Positions 46,611-54,330 of a stretch of DNA of 64,000 nt are shown piece by piece. Origin of the DNA: Arcuatula senhousia (Eukaryota > Mollusca > Bivalvia > Mytilida > Mytilidae); the NCBI GenBank assembly GCA_963971305.1, contig OZ020309.1, positions 2,783,001 to 2,847,000 of the forward strand. Direction: 5' to 3'. How positions within the stretch are numbered: position 1 is the first letter of the stretch; each line of letters begins with the position of its first letter. The position numbers and the translations under genes were made by a program. The notes beneath the pieces are model-generated. The model had not been told where the DNA came from, did no database searches, and was given only the letters and a program-made list of their open reading frames with translations.

Positions 46611-49600
46611 ACAACCAGATATAAGTGAAGCCAATATTAGGGAAATAAATTTATATGAGAACAATAGGAAAGGGGCCACCTTTTGTGTTAAGATATTCAT
46701 AGGGGGAATACCTGTTTTAGCTGTCATAGACTGTGCAGCTCAAGCCTCAGTCCTAAATCATGAACTTTTTCGGAAATTAGGTTCAAAAGTAAAACTGTCA
46801 GAAAAAGTTATTTTAAGGGGAATTGAAAAACATTCTAAATTAGTTGCCCATTGTTCGGAAAAAGTTGAAATTCAACTTGGGAAACAAAAGTTCTTATGGA
46901 ATTTCGTAGTAGCAGATATTAAGGACAAAGTAATTTTGGGGTTAGACTTTTTGGAATTTTCAAAAGTGAAAGCTGATTTTGGTAATTACAGCTTAGATGT
47001 AAAAAATGAGACACTCCAAGGGGAGCGGATAGTGAATAAGGATGGGGAGTTCTCTAACATATACCGAATCACAGTTAGTAAGAAAATAGTAGTCCCTCCA
47101 AATAGCATGAAAATGGTTATCATGGACTCTGACAGGCTGCCTCAGTCAGATATCCTAGTACAACCTAAGTGCAATCTCAAAGGTCTTCTTACCCCAAATG
47201 TCCTTATTAAAGAGGGTGGGGTCCTGCAAACAATGGTCCGCAATGGCACCCAAAAATACATAACCTTAAAAGCAGGGTGTTCTTTTGGAGTGGGGACAGA
47301 AATTGACAAAATAGTACCAATTGAAAACAAGTTAGCAACTGACAGGGTTCCTGACAGTGTTGATTTGAGTCGGTTGAACAGTCACTTTCCGACTGACAGG
47401 TTTTCTGACAGTCTTGCCAGGAACACTAGGTCTCCCATAGATGTGGAAAAAGGATCCTGTTCAGAAGCCAGGGTTTCTGGCTACTCAGTAGGTGAGGGTA
47501 AGAATCCAGAAGCTGTTCCAGAAAATGTAACTTTGTTCAGAACAATGGTGGATGATGACTTTCTGCAGGCAAAGTCTACGCAGGTAAAGGAAACTGGTGA
47601 CTCAGAGAAGGGCAATTCCATGGGTAAGAATGGGCATCTTAGTTCAGAATATATCTCTGACAGGGTTCCTGCTGGAGATGGTCATGCCAGGCTTTCTGGC
47701 AAACAAAAATGTAGAAACTCAGGTAATTTCTCAGATTCTGTACCAGAGATGCCTACTCATCTCCAGAACCTATTTGAGCGGACAGTGCGTGGAATGAACG
47801 AGTCTCAGGCTAAGAAAGTTGCAGAATTATTACTGGATTTCCAGGGTGTGTTTGCTACAGGTGATCTGGATCTGGGGTTGTTCAATGGGGAGATAAGACA
47901 CCAAATAGACACCGGGGATGCAAAACCTGTTAGGAATAGGTTACGTAGAACACCCTTGAAATTTGAAACGGAAGAGCAAGATCATTTGCAACAAATGCTT
48001 GAAAAAGGGGTTATCCAGCCATCAATTTCAGATTGGGCAGCTTGTCCTGTTCTTGTTCGAAAAAGAGACGGGTCATTAAGGTATTGTCTCGATTATCGTG
48101 GTCTTAATAATGTCACCACCAAAGATGCTTTCCCATTACCAAAGATTGAGTCTTGTTTAGATACCCTCAAGGGAAGTATGTACATGAGTAATGTGGACAT
48201 GGCTGCAGGATATTGGCAGTTAGAAATTGATCCCAAAGATCGCCATAAAACAGCCTTCATAACAAAATATGGTCTATATGAACATGTCAGGTTACCATTT
48301 GGGTTATGCAATTCTCCTGCAACATTTAGTAGGGTCATGCAATTAGTTCTTCAAGGGCTCAATTGGGAAGAATGTTTGGCCTACCTAGATGACGTTATCA
48401 TCCTGGGAAAAGACTTTGACGATCATGTCCAAAAACTAAGGCATGTGTTAGAGAGATTTCAGAGATACAACTTGAAATTGAAACCCTCAAAATGTAATTT
48501 ATTTCAGACGGAAGTCAAGTTTTTGGGCAAGGTTGTTAACCAGAATGGGATCTCAGTTGATATGAAGAATATTGAGACTGTTCTAAATTGGCCCATTCCC
48601 AAATGTAAAAAGGAACTGGAGTCCTTCCTTGGTCTGGCTAATTATCACAGGGAACATGTTCATCACTTCTCAAGTCTTGTCGAGCCACTGCATCATTTAA
48701 CAGGCAAAAATGTTGAGTTTCTTTGGAATGAAAGACATCAAAAGGCTTTCGAACAAGTTAAGATTGCTCTCACTTCTCCTCCTGTTTTGGCATATCCAGA
48801 CCCAGATTGTCCTTTCATTTTAGACACAGATGCCTCAGATACCTGCTTGGGAGCACAATTGAGCCAAGTACAGAATGGTAAGGAGGTAGTCATAAGTTTT
48901 GCTAGTAGAGTCCTTTCTCCAGCCCAAAGAAAGTATTGTACCACAAGGAAAGAGTTACTGGCCATTGTCGCATTCACCAGGCAATACCGTCATTATTTGT
49001 TGGGAGGAGAGTTTATTGTAAGAACGGATCATAACAGCTTGCGTTGGTTGCTCAACTTTAAAAACATTGAGGGCCAACTGGCTAGGTGGATAGAGGAGCT
49101 CTCACAATATAATATGGTGATACAACATCGAGCAGGAAATAAACATGCTAATGCAGATGCACTGTCACGGAAACCTGTAACAGAGACATCATGTAATTGT
49201 TATGAAAGGTCAGTAGCACTAGAACATCTTCCATGCGGTGGATGTAAATATTGTCAAAAAGTAAGTGCTCAATGGAAGTCTTTCCAGGAAGATGTTGACT
49301 ATATTGTTCCTCTAGCAATCCGTTCATTGAGTATCTCTGACGACAGGGTTAGTGTCATGGGTATGCCAGCTTCTTACTCAAATAAGGAACTGTGTACTCT
49401 GCAAAGGCAAGACAAGGAAATTGGTCAAGTTATTTCTTGGTTAGCTTGGGGATATGAACCTCAAAAGCAGGAGCTTCAGATGAGTAGTTCTACGGTTAGG
49501 CAGTTGTGGAATTGTAGGTCTCAATTAGTCTTTGATCATGATGTCTTATTCTATCAGTGGGAAGATGAGATAAAACCAAGGAATTTGCTTGTTGTTCCAG

Positions 49601-51264
49601 AGTCATTAAGGCCAGAAGTGCTCAGGTTTTGTCATGACATAAGGTCAAGTGGTCACTTAGGGCAAGATAAGACTCTCTTGAAGCTCAGGAAAACTGTTTT
49701 TTGGCCTGGTATGTCCCAGGACTGTAAACTGTATGTGGCGTCTTGTCATGTTTGCAATAAACAGAAGAAGTCTTGTAAGAAGCCAAAGGCATCATTAGGT
49801 CAGTATCATTCTGGTATTCCATTTGAGAGAATTCATTTAGATATCCTAGGTCCTCTTCCAACTTCAAAACAAGGTAACAAATATGTTCTGGTGGTAATAG
49901 ACCAATTTACTAAATGGATCGAGTGTTCTCCATTACCAAATCAACATGCAGAGACGGTGGCCAGTGCATTAATGGACTCCACCATCTCCAGATTTGGGTG
50001 TCCATTGGAGATTCACACTGACCAAGGAAAGAATGTAGATGGTAGTGTTATGAGACAACTTTGCCAGCTCCTGGAAATTAATAAAACACGAACAACAGCT
50101 TACCATCCAGCTTCCAATGGACAGGTAGAGCGCTATAATCGGCTTCTTACTCAGATGATTCGTTGTTTTATTAAGCGGTGCCAAGACAAATGGGATGTGC
50201 ATCTTCAACAACTTACGGGAGCGATCAGGGCTTCTGAAAACAGACAGACAGGTTTTACTCCGAATTTTATGCTGCTAGGTAGAGAAAATCTTCAGCCGAT
50301 TGATTTGTTACTGGGGACCTTTAATAAACCAGATCTGGCAATGGAAGATACTAGGTGTGCTGAATATGTTAGTGAGTTAAGGCAGGTTCTAGACTATGCA
50401 CATAAACTGGCAAGAGAACATCTTCAGGCAGCTCAGTTCAGACAGAAACGAGACTATGACTTAAATCTTAACCAGCAGTCATATCACACTGGAGAAGTTG
50501 TGCTTAAGTTGGATTCCGCAAGGAAGGTAGGCATATGTCCAAAACTTAAACCTCCTTGGAAAGGACCCTATGTTGTAGTCGAGGTTAAGTCTCCAGCATT
50601 GTACAAGATAAGGAACAAGAAAATTACTGAGGTTGTTCATCATGATCGTCTGAAGCGCTATCGTGACCGTGACATGCCTAAGTGGGTACTTAAGATGCAG
50701 GCTTCCGTCACAGAAGGCAGTACAGGAGATCAGAATGCTGGCTTGGATGAAACTTTGGACCAGTCAGGTTCTCTGGCTGTGTCAGATTCAATTTTTGGTG
50801 CACACAGTACTGCGTTACAGTCAGGCTCCCTGGCTGTTCAAGATGTAATTTCAGGTTTTTCTGATCCAGTAGATATCCATAATGTCCAGCAAGGTTCTCT
50901 TGCTAGATCAGATCTGGTCCCAGATTCAGATAGTCTAATAGAAAACGGTCCTGTCCAGCAAGGTTGCATAAAGGGTTCTAAAGTAAATTCCACAAAAACT
51001 CAGTCAGACAGGCTGACTGAGTCTCTCATCAGTAAAACCAACTTGCAGTCAGGTTTCCTGACTGACCTCAGTCCAGCAGAGTCAAGGACACCAGAATTTA
51101 CTGTGAAAGAATGGGTAGATCTCCTGGATATGGAAGGTGATGAAACCATACTTTATAACATTAATGATGATTCAGATATCATTTCAGGTGATGCCAGATC
51201 AGACAGTGGTGCAAGGGGAAGGAACCGCAGAATGCCGGCCTACCTTCAAGATTATTTTTTGTAG
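46555..51264 (+). CDS. Pol polyprotein: PR-RT-RNase H-IN (via -1 frameshift)
   Basis: Replication enzymes, about 1569 aa from the slip site. The aspartic protease has D59-C-A-A in place of the usual D-S/T-G-A, with ILG at 127-129. A low-complexity linker (about 255-400) carries hairpin-encoded motifs. RT at about 480-660 has PFGLCNSPATF and YLDD (610-613). RNase H follows with LDTDAS (757-759) and TDHNSLRW. Integrase has H1027/H1034/C1064/C1067 and D1096/D1156/E1192 (D,D-35-E). A GPY/F module follows (WKGPYVV near 1335). A tail of about 195 aa has QSGSLA-like repeats and ends in YLQDYFL. The frame is uninterrupted. The only initiator-like codon near its start is a TTG that overlaps the gag stop, which supports frameshift expression. 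Confidence 0.95.
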   Translation, partial: LFQVKNDGQFLTDSQQSGQQPDISEANIREINLYENNRKGATFCVKIFIGGIPVLAVIDCAAQASVLNHELFRKLGSKVKLSEKVILRGIEKHSKLVAHCSEKVEIQLGKQKFLWNFVVADIKDKVILGLDFLEFSKVKADFGNYSLDVKNETLQGERIVNKDGEFSNIYRITVSKKIVVPPNSMKMVIMDSDRLPQSDILVQPKCNLKGLLTPNVLIKEGGVLQTMVRNGTQKYITLKAGCSFGVGTEIDKIVPIENKLATDRVPDSVDLSRLNSHFPTDRFSDSLARNTRSPIDVEKGSCSEARVSGYSVGEGKNPEAVPENVTLFRTMVDDDFLQAKSTQVKETGDSEKGNSMGKNGHLSSEYISDRVPAGDGHARLSGKQKCRNSGNFSDSVPEMPTHLQNLFERTVRGMNESQAKKVAELLLDFQGVFATGDLDLGLFNGEIRHQIDTGDAKPVRNRLRRTPLKFETEEQDHLQQMLEKGVIQPSISDWAACPVLVRKRDGSLRYCLDYRGLNNVTTKDAFPLPKIESCLDTLKGSMYMSNVDMAAGYWQLEIDPKDRHKTAFITKYGLYEHVRLPFGLCNSPATFSRVMQLVLQGLNWEECLAYLDDVIILGKDFDDHVQKLRHVLERFQRYNLKLKPSKCNLFQTEVKFLGKVVNQNGISVDMKNIETVLNWPIPKCKKELESFLGLANYHREHVHHFSSLVEPLHHLTGKNVEFLWNERHQKAFEQVKIALTSPPVLAYPDPDCPFILDTDASDTCLGAQLSQVQNGKEVVISFASRVLSPAQRKYCTTRKELLAIVAFTRQYRHYLLGGEFIVRTDHNSLRWLLNFKNIEGQLARWIEELSQYNMVIQHRAGNKHANADALSRKPVTETSCNCYERSVALEHLPCGGCKYCQKVSAQWKSFQEDVDYIVPLAIRSLSISDDRVSVMGMPASYSNKELCTLQRQDKEIGQVISWLAWGYEPQKQELQMSSSTVRQLWNCRSQLVFDHDVLFYQWEDEIKPRNLLVVPESLRPEVLRFCHDIRSSGHLGQDKTLLKLRKTVFWPGMSQDCKLYVASCHVCNKQKKSCKKPKASLGQYHSGIPFERIHLDILGPLPTSKQGNKYVLVVIDQFTKWIECSPLPNQHAETVASALMDSTISRFGCPLEIHTDQGKNVDGSVMRQLCQLLEINKTRTTAYHPASNGQVERYNRLLTQMIRCFIKRCQDKWDVHLQQLTGAIRASENRQTGFTPNFMLLGRENLQPIDLLLGTFNKPDLAMEDTRCAEYVSELRQVLDYAHKLAREHLQAAQFRQKRDYDLNLNQQSYHTGEVVLKLDSARKVGICPKLKPPWKGPYVVVEVKSPALYKIRNKKITEVVHHDRLKRYRDRDMPKWVLKMQASVTEGSTGDQNAGLDETLDQSGSLAVSDSIFGAHSTALQSGSLAVQDVISGFSDPVDIHNVQQGSLARSDLVPDSDSLIENGPVQQGCIKGSKVNSTKTQSDRLTESLISKTNLQSGFLTDLSPAESRTPEFTVKEWVDLLDMEGDETILYNINDDSDIISGDARSDSGARGRNRRMPAYLQDYFL
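47129..47701 (+). repeat. Hairpin cluster 2: protease-RT linker of pol
   Basis: Hairpins at 47338-47358 (ACTG-A-CAGG GTT CCTG-A-CAGT), 47391-47413, 47463-47485 (AGCCAG GGTTT CTGGCT), 47654-47678 and 47685-47701 (TGCCAG GCTTT CTGGCA), with a diverged one at 47129-47149. Arms change together (GAC to GCC with GTC to GGC), and several share a central A-A mismatch. They encode DRVPDS, DRFSDS, ARVSG and ARLSG-like peptides in the non-conserved linker. Confidence 0.85.
50761..51064 (+). repeat. Hairpin cluster 3: pol C-terminal tail
   Basis: Hairpins at 50761-50779, 50817-50837, 50851-50864 (weak), 50888-50904 (AGCAAG GTTCT CTTGCT), 50998-51022 (perfect 10-bp stem) and 51046-51064 (CAGTCAGG TTT CCTGACTG, 8 bp). 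The arm sequence of 50888 differs entirely from the others while the GTTCT loop and stem length are kept. They are read in a different codon phase from cluster 2 (QSGSLA-type peptides). Confidence 0.85.
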
Positions 51265-51336
51265 AGAGAAGTCAGAGAGAAACCAACCTGTATATCATGT
51301 AAATATGTTCCTTAATTTTTTCTAATCAGTATTTTA

Positions 51337-51353
51337 TTTATTTCTATTTCAAG
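51337..51353 (+). promoter_or_regulatory. Candidate splice acceptor before the TatD ORF
   Basis: A pyrimidine-rich tract TTTATTTATTTCTATTTCAAG ending in AG at 51352-51353, with CTAAT about 30 nt upstream as a possible branch site, lies 4 nt before the TatD ATG. With the leader donor at 44516 it would give an env-like spliced mRNA. Inference only. Confidence 0.45.
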
Positions 51354-51357
51354 AGCC

Positions 51358-52836
51358 ATGGATGATGAAACTGCCTTAGTGCTGGACTATGATGAGGAAG
51401 AAGACACAGGAGCCAAGGTGGTCAAAGGCCAAAGCACAAACAGAAGGAAGTCCAGGGATTGTTCAATCTGCAAGGGAAGGTTTAATAATGTCAGACGACA
51501 CACGTTGACAGATCATCTTCCCTGGTATGTGGCACCAGTTACCTCCTGCTGGTCGTGTAAGTTGCAGTTTGGGCAGACAGGGGCTACCAAAAGGCACTTT
51601 TTGAACCACCACAATGGAGATTCGCATACCCATGCCTATAACAGTACTTCTTTGCATCAATGGGTTGAGTTGATGGGAGGTCTACTCTTGGAGGTATGCA
51701 AGTATCTAGACATTAGGTTGTTAGAGGATCTTGTCAAGTTTTGTGTTAATGACACCAGAATGCAGGTGTGTTTAAATGCTACGTTCCAGGAAACTGATAT
51801 TCCGTTCCTGTGTCATTTCAACTCCATCAACCATTTAGCTGTTCCTGATATATCAACTTTGGCTTTTCCCCCATTTCAACTTTATTCATTACTACATTGG
51901 AAGGTTCTAGCCACACTCATCTATATCAGTGAAAACCAAGAAAATTTACAGTCTTTTGAAAAACGCATTCCACTCTACAGTATAACATGTCTTACCTACC
52001 ATGCTGTCATCGATTCTCATTTTCATTTTGACAAAATGATGTTGCAAGACAGGATTTCTGACTTGCCTTCATATCAGTGGCAATACTCCGCTCATAAAAA
52101 CAAACATTTTCAACTTACAGTATTAATTGCCAATTTTGTATTTCCTAGCAGGTGGGATTCTTGTTTGAAACCATTGCTCTCAAGAAATGAAGCAAACAAT
52201 AAGATTAAAGTGTCCATTGGACTACATCCAAGATCTCTAGATAATGAGTCCAGGTCCAGTATTCCAGCATATCTGGCCGAAATGGAGAAGATTATGACAG
52301 ATTTCAAGGGTAAGATTTTAGCTATAGGGGAATGTGGGCTGGATGTACATGGTTCTCAAGCATTGACTGACAAACAACTTTGGGCTTTTGAGCTTCAACT
52401 TAAATTAGCAAAGCAGTACACTCTACCGGTTATTATCCATTGCAGAGGAGAATCCGCTGTATTTGACAAGTGCCTGGATGTTATGTCTACAGTACTCAAT
52501 CAGGGGCATAAAGTACATTGGCATTGTTTTAGTGGCGAAATTGAACAATATTTTAAAATTAAAGGGGTTTTCCCCAAAACGAAATTTGGAATTTCCCCTC
52601 ATATTTTGTCAGAATCCAAGTTTCCCGAAGAAGTCAGGTCAAAGCTATATGAGATCGGAGTACAGGATTTATTGGTAGAAAGTGACGCACCATACATTCG
52701 GCCAGGAGGCTTTGAGGAGTTTACTCCTATCCTCATCAAAGATGTAGTGGGGGAAATGGCAGAACTTTTTGGTATTTCGCCGATGGAAGTTGCCAAGGTC
52801 ACTTCCGAGAATGCCAGGCAGTTATATGAACTGTAG
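51358..52836 (+). CDS. Zinc-finger TatD nuclease ORF (ORF3 of the retrotransposon)
   Basis: 492 aa, starting at an ATG with G at -3 and G at +4, 93 nt after pol stops. Residues 1-20 are acidic. C35/C38/H48/H53 form a C2H2-like finger with short spacing, and C64/C67/H80/H84 form a classical C-x2-C-x12-H-x3-H finger. Residues about 215-492 are a TatD-family metal-dependent hydrolase: DSHFHFD (H221, H223), SIGLHP, GECGLD (E325), IIHCRGE (H361), HWHCFSG (H389) and ESDAPY (D443), so all expected metal ligands are present. TatD proteins are Mg-dependent DNA/RNA nucleases; human TATDN2 has been linked to R-loop RNA. It lies inside the LTRs and contains one of the element's hairpins (52044-52066), so it belongs to the element rather than to a host gene. 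Its role in the element is unknown. Confidence 0.92.
   Translation: MDDETALVLDYDEEEDTGAKVVKGQSTNRRKSRDCSICKGRFNNVRRHTLTDHLPWYVAPVTSCWSCKLQFGQTGATKRHFLNHHNGDSHTHAYNSTSLHQWVELMGGLLLEVCKYLDIRLLEDLVKFCVNDTRMQVCLNATFQETDIPFLCHFNSINHLAVPDISTLAFPPFQLYSLLHWKVLATLIYISENQENLQSFEKRIPLYSITCLTYHAVIDSHFHFDKMMLQDRISDLPSYQWQYSAHKNKHFQLTVLIANFVFPSRWDSCLKPLLSRNEANNKIKVSIGLHPRSLDNESRSSIPAYLAEMEKIMTDFKGKILAIGECGLDVHGSQALTDKQLWAFELQLKLAKQYTLPVIIHCRGESAVFDKCLDVMSTVLNQGHKVHWHCFSGEIEQYFKIKGVFPKTKFGISPHILSESKFPEEVRSKLYEIGVQDLLVESDAPYIRPGGFEEFTPILIKDVVGEMAELFGISPMEVAKVTSENARQLYEL
52044..52066 (+). repeat. Hairpin inside the TatD ORF
   Basis: GCAAG-A-CAG GATTT CTG-A-CTTGC: 5 bp, an A-A mismatch, 3 bp and the GATTT loop seen in the 5' UTR copies. 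It encodes QDRISDL just after the first metal-ligand motif, in a spot where the family has no conserved residues that I recognise. Confidence 0.85.
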
Positions 52837-53029
52837 TCAGGTTGTCTGACTATAAGTATTCTTTGTAAATAGACATGTAAATTCGTTGAGATTCTGATCA
52901 TTTTTTTTGGTTAAGCCAGGATGTCTGGCTTATAGTTGTTCGTTTATTTTGTTAAGTCAGGATGTCTGATTTATTAACATAATTAACTTTTTCATTTCTT
53001 TTGTTAAGTCAGGATGTCTGATTTGACAA
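52834..53029 (+). repeat. Hairpin cluster 4: TatD stop codon and 3' UTR
   Basis: 52834-52852 (TAGTCAG GTTGT CTGACTA, 7 bp, including the TatD stop codon), 52912-52932 (TAAGCCAG GATGT CTGGCTTA, 8 bp), 52953-52973 (8 bp with a G-U pair) and 53001-53029 (12 bp with two G-U pairs). Loops are GTTGT or GATGT. The GCC/GGC against GTC/GAC arms covary. Confidence 0.9.
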
Positions 53030-53389
53030 ATTTTGAGTGTGAGCTGTTAAGGAGTGGTGGTTTTCCTTCGCATTATTATGACTACCTAGAGTAAACTGGA
53101 CTGATCTTCCTTGGATGTACATTCTATTATGTATCAAAGTGTGCAGAGGAGTCAGCTCTAATATGCAGTCAAGGATCTACCTCTATTTGTAAATTTTATG
53201 TTCTCATAATCGTTTGGATGGATTTATGTTTTACCCATGTTATATGTTTTATGTGAGGATTATAAACTGTCATTGTTGTGAAATATATATGTGACTGTTC
53301 AAGTGTATGTGACATTGTACTGCTGTGTCCGAAACGTAGAATTCAACTTCATCAATAATCTTATCATATAACTTGGATATCTTTTCAGT
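53030..53389 (+). other. Retrotransposon 3' UTR
   Basis: Non-coding DNA between the last hairpin and the polypurine tract; no further repeat or frame was seen. Confidence 0.6.
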
Positions 53390-53402
53390 AAAGGGGGAAG
53401 AA
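53390..53402 (+). other. Polypurine tract
   Basis: AAAGGGGGAAGAA directly abuts the 3' LTR, the usual primer for plus-strand DNA synthesis. Confidence 0.9.
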
Positions 53403-53647
53403 TGTAGTAATTCCGGAATTCAGGGTTGTTCCGTGATCGGTCCAGTGTTAATCATTCATAAGTATTTCCTGTTGGTGAGTACTTCTCCAAGACCCTTTGC
53501 AGTTGATTCCAGGTATTCCTTCCAGTCGGACGTCTGAATTCCTGCTCCTGCCTGTGCTGTCAATCCATTTCTAGTAGCCATTCAAAGCCAGCTTGGATTT
53601 ACAGGTATCTTATTGTTATATCTTTGAATATCCTCGCCATTACAACA
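53403..53647 (+). repeat. 3' LTR (245 bp)
   Basis: Same 245 bp as 44240-44484, with no difference seen by eye. It is followed by the ATAA target duplication; an AATAAA hexamer arises only across the LTR-flank junction. Confidence 0.97.
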
Positions 53648-53907
53648 ATAAACCAAAAATTGTTAGGCATGTGCGTTATTTGTATTTCTACACCAATCAA
53701 ACAGGTAACGTTTATTTTAACTACTAGTATCTAAAAGAAATCCTGAATTTCCCACATACCTCAAGATAAATTTTCCCTTTAATATCTATTTTTTGCTCTG
53801 TGTAAAATAATTTGCGGTGAAAGGATATTAATTTTACTATGAAAATTAAATTTAATTTTGTAAACATCTAGAGATCGTTTTATGCTTATGTTAATAAAAA
53901 AGGTTAA

Positions 53908-54012
53908 TTGTAACCTTCTACAAAGCAGCCATTCAATCTTACTTGAATTCAATGATGATACCTTCATGGTCAAGGACGTTGTCACATAGCCAAATATGGC
54001 TAGACATGTGCT
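53908..54012 (+). repeat. Paralogous empty target site of the LTR element
   Basis: TACAAAGCAGCCATTCAATC...GGTCAAGGACGTTGTCACATAGCC..GGCTAGACATGTGC matches the DNA upstream of the 5' LTR (about 44150-44239) joined to the DNA downstream of the 3' LTR (53648-53675). Here the two halves are contiguous without an insertion, which confirms the element's boundaries and the 4-bp duplication. Confidence 0.8.
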
Positions 54013-54109
54013 TACTATAGAGTGAAAACGCTTTTATAGAAACTTTTCAAAATTAATAAAATACTATACTTTGTAATTGATATCCATATCATAGAAGAAA
54101 TGTTTATGA

Positions 54110-54330
54110 CTACAGTGTCAGGGGATTGCTTGATTTGGGTTTTGTTTTGTTTTCCTTTACCAGATTTGACGCACTGAATTGACTGTTGGTAATGCGACGG
54201 GTATGCTATAGCAAGCAGGAACTGCTTACTCTTCCGGAGCATATGCGTTCACTCTTGTAACGACTTAAGTTCGTGTTGTTGATTGATATTCAGTTATTTT
54301 TGTGTTTCCATGTGTCCATGTTGAATGAAA
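54110..54330 (+). repeat. Interspersed family A, + copy (5' and middle part)
   Basis: TTTCCTTTACCAGATTTGAC, TGCTATAGCAAGCAGGAACTGC, TTACTCTTCCGGAGCA and GTTCGTGTTGTTGATTG. Confidence 0.75.

Larger units (their letters stand above)
44240..53647 (+). mobile_element. Complete Ty3/gypsy-type LTR retrotransposon with TatD ORF
   Basis: The element spans 9408 bp. It has 245-bp LTRs (TG...CA ends) that look identical, the 4-bp direct repeat ATAA at 44236-44239 and 53648-53651, a primer site, a polypurine tract, gag, pol in the -1 frame and a third ORF encoding zinc fingers plus a TatD nuclease. The domain order protease-RT-RNase H-integrase places it in Ty3/gypsy; a GPY/F module is present and no chromodomain was seen. 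All three ORFs are uninterrupted, so it may still be competent or only recently inserted. About 22 small hairpins are dispersed through its non-core parts. A paralogous empty target lies just downstream (53908-54012). Confidence 0.96.

Noticed and set aside
49336..49365. Extra hairpin candidate in pol (GACAGGGTTAGTGTC)
   Set aside because: Only a 4-bp stem with a long loop; it does not fit the CAG-GNUNU-CUG pattern.
50540..50700. Chromodomain at the end of integrase
   Set aside because: The WKGPY and HHDRLKRY segments fit a GPY/F module; no chromodomain-like aromatic pattern follows.
50945..50975. Extra hairpin candidate near GTCCAGCAAGG
   Set aside because: It resembles the 50888 hairpin on the left arm but the right arm does not pair; at best a decayed copy.
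51264..51357. Env-like ORF
   Set aside because: No signal peptide or transmembrane-bearing ORF exists between pol and the 3' LTR; only the TatD ORF is there.
51358..52836. TatD ORF as a host gene interrupted by the retrotransposon
   Set aside because: It lies between pol and the polypurine tract inside the LTRs, is intact, and carries the element's own hairpin; a host gene would not be bounded this way.
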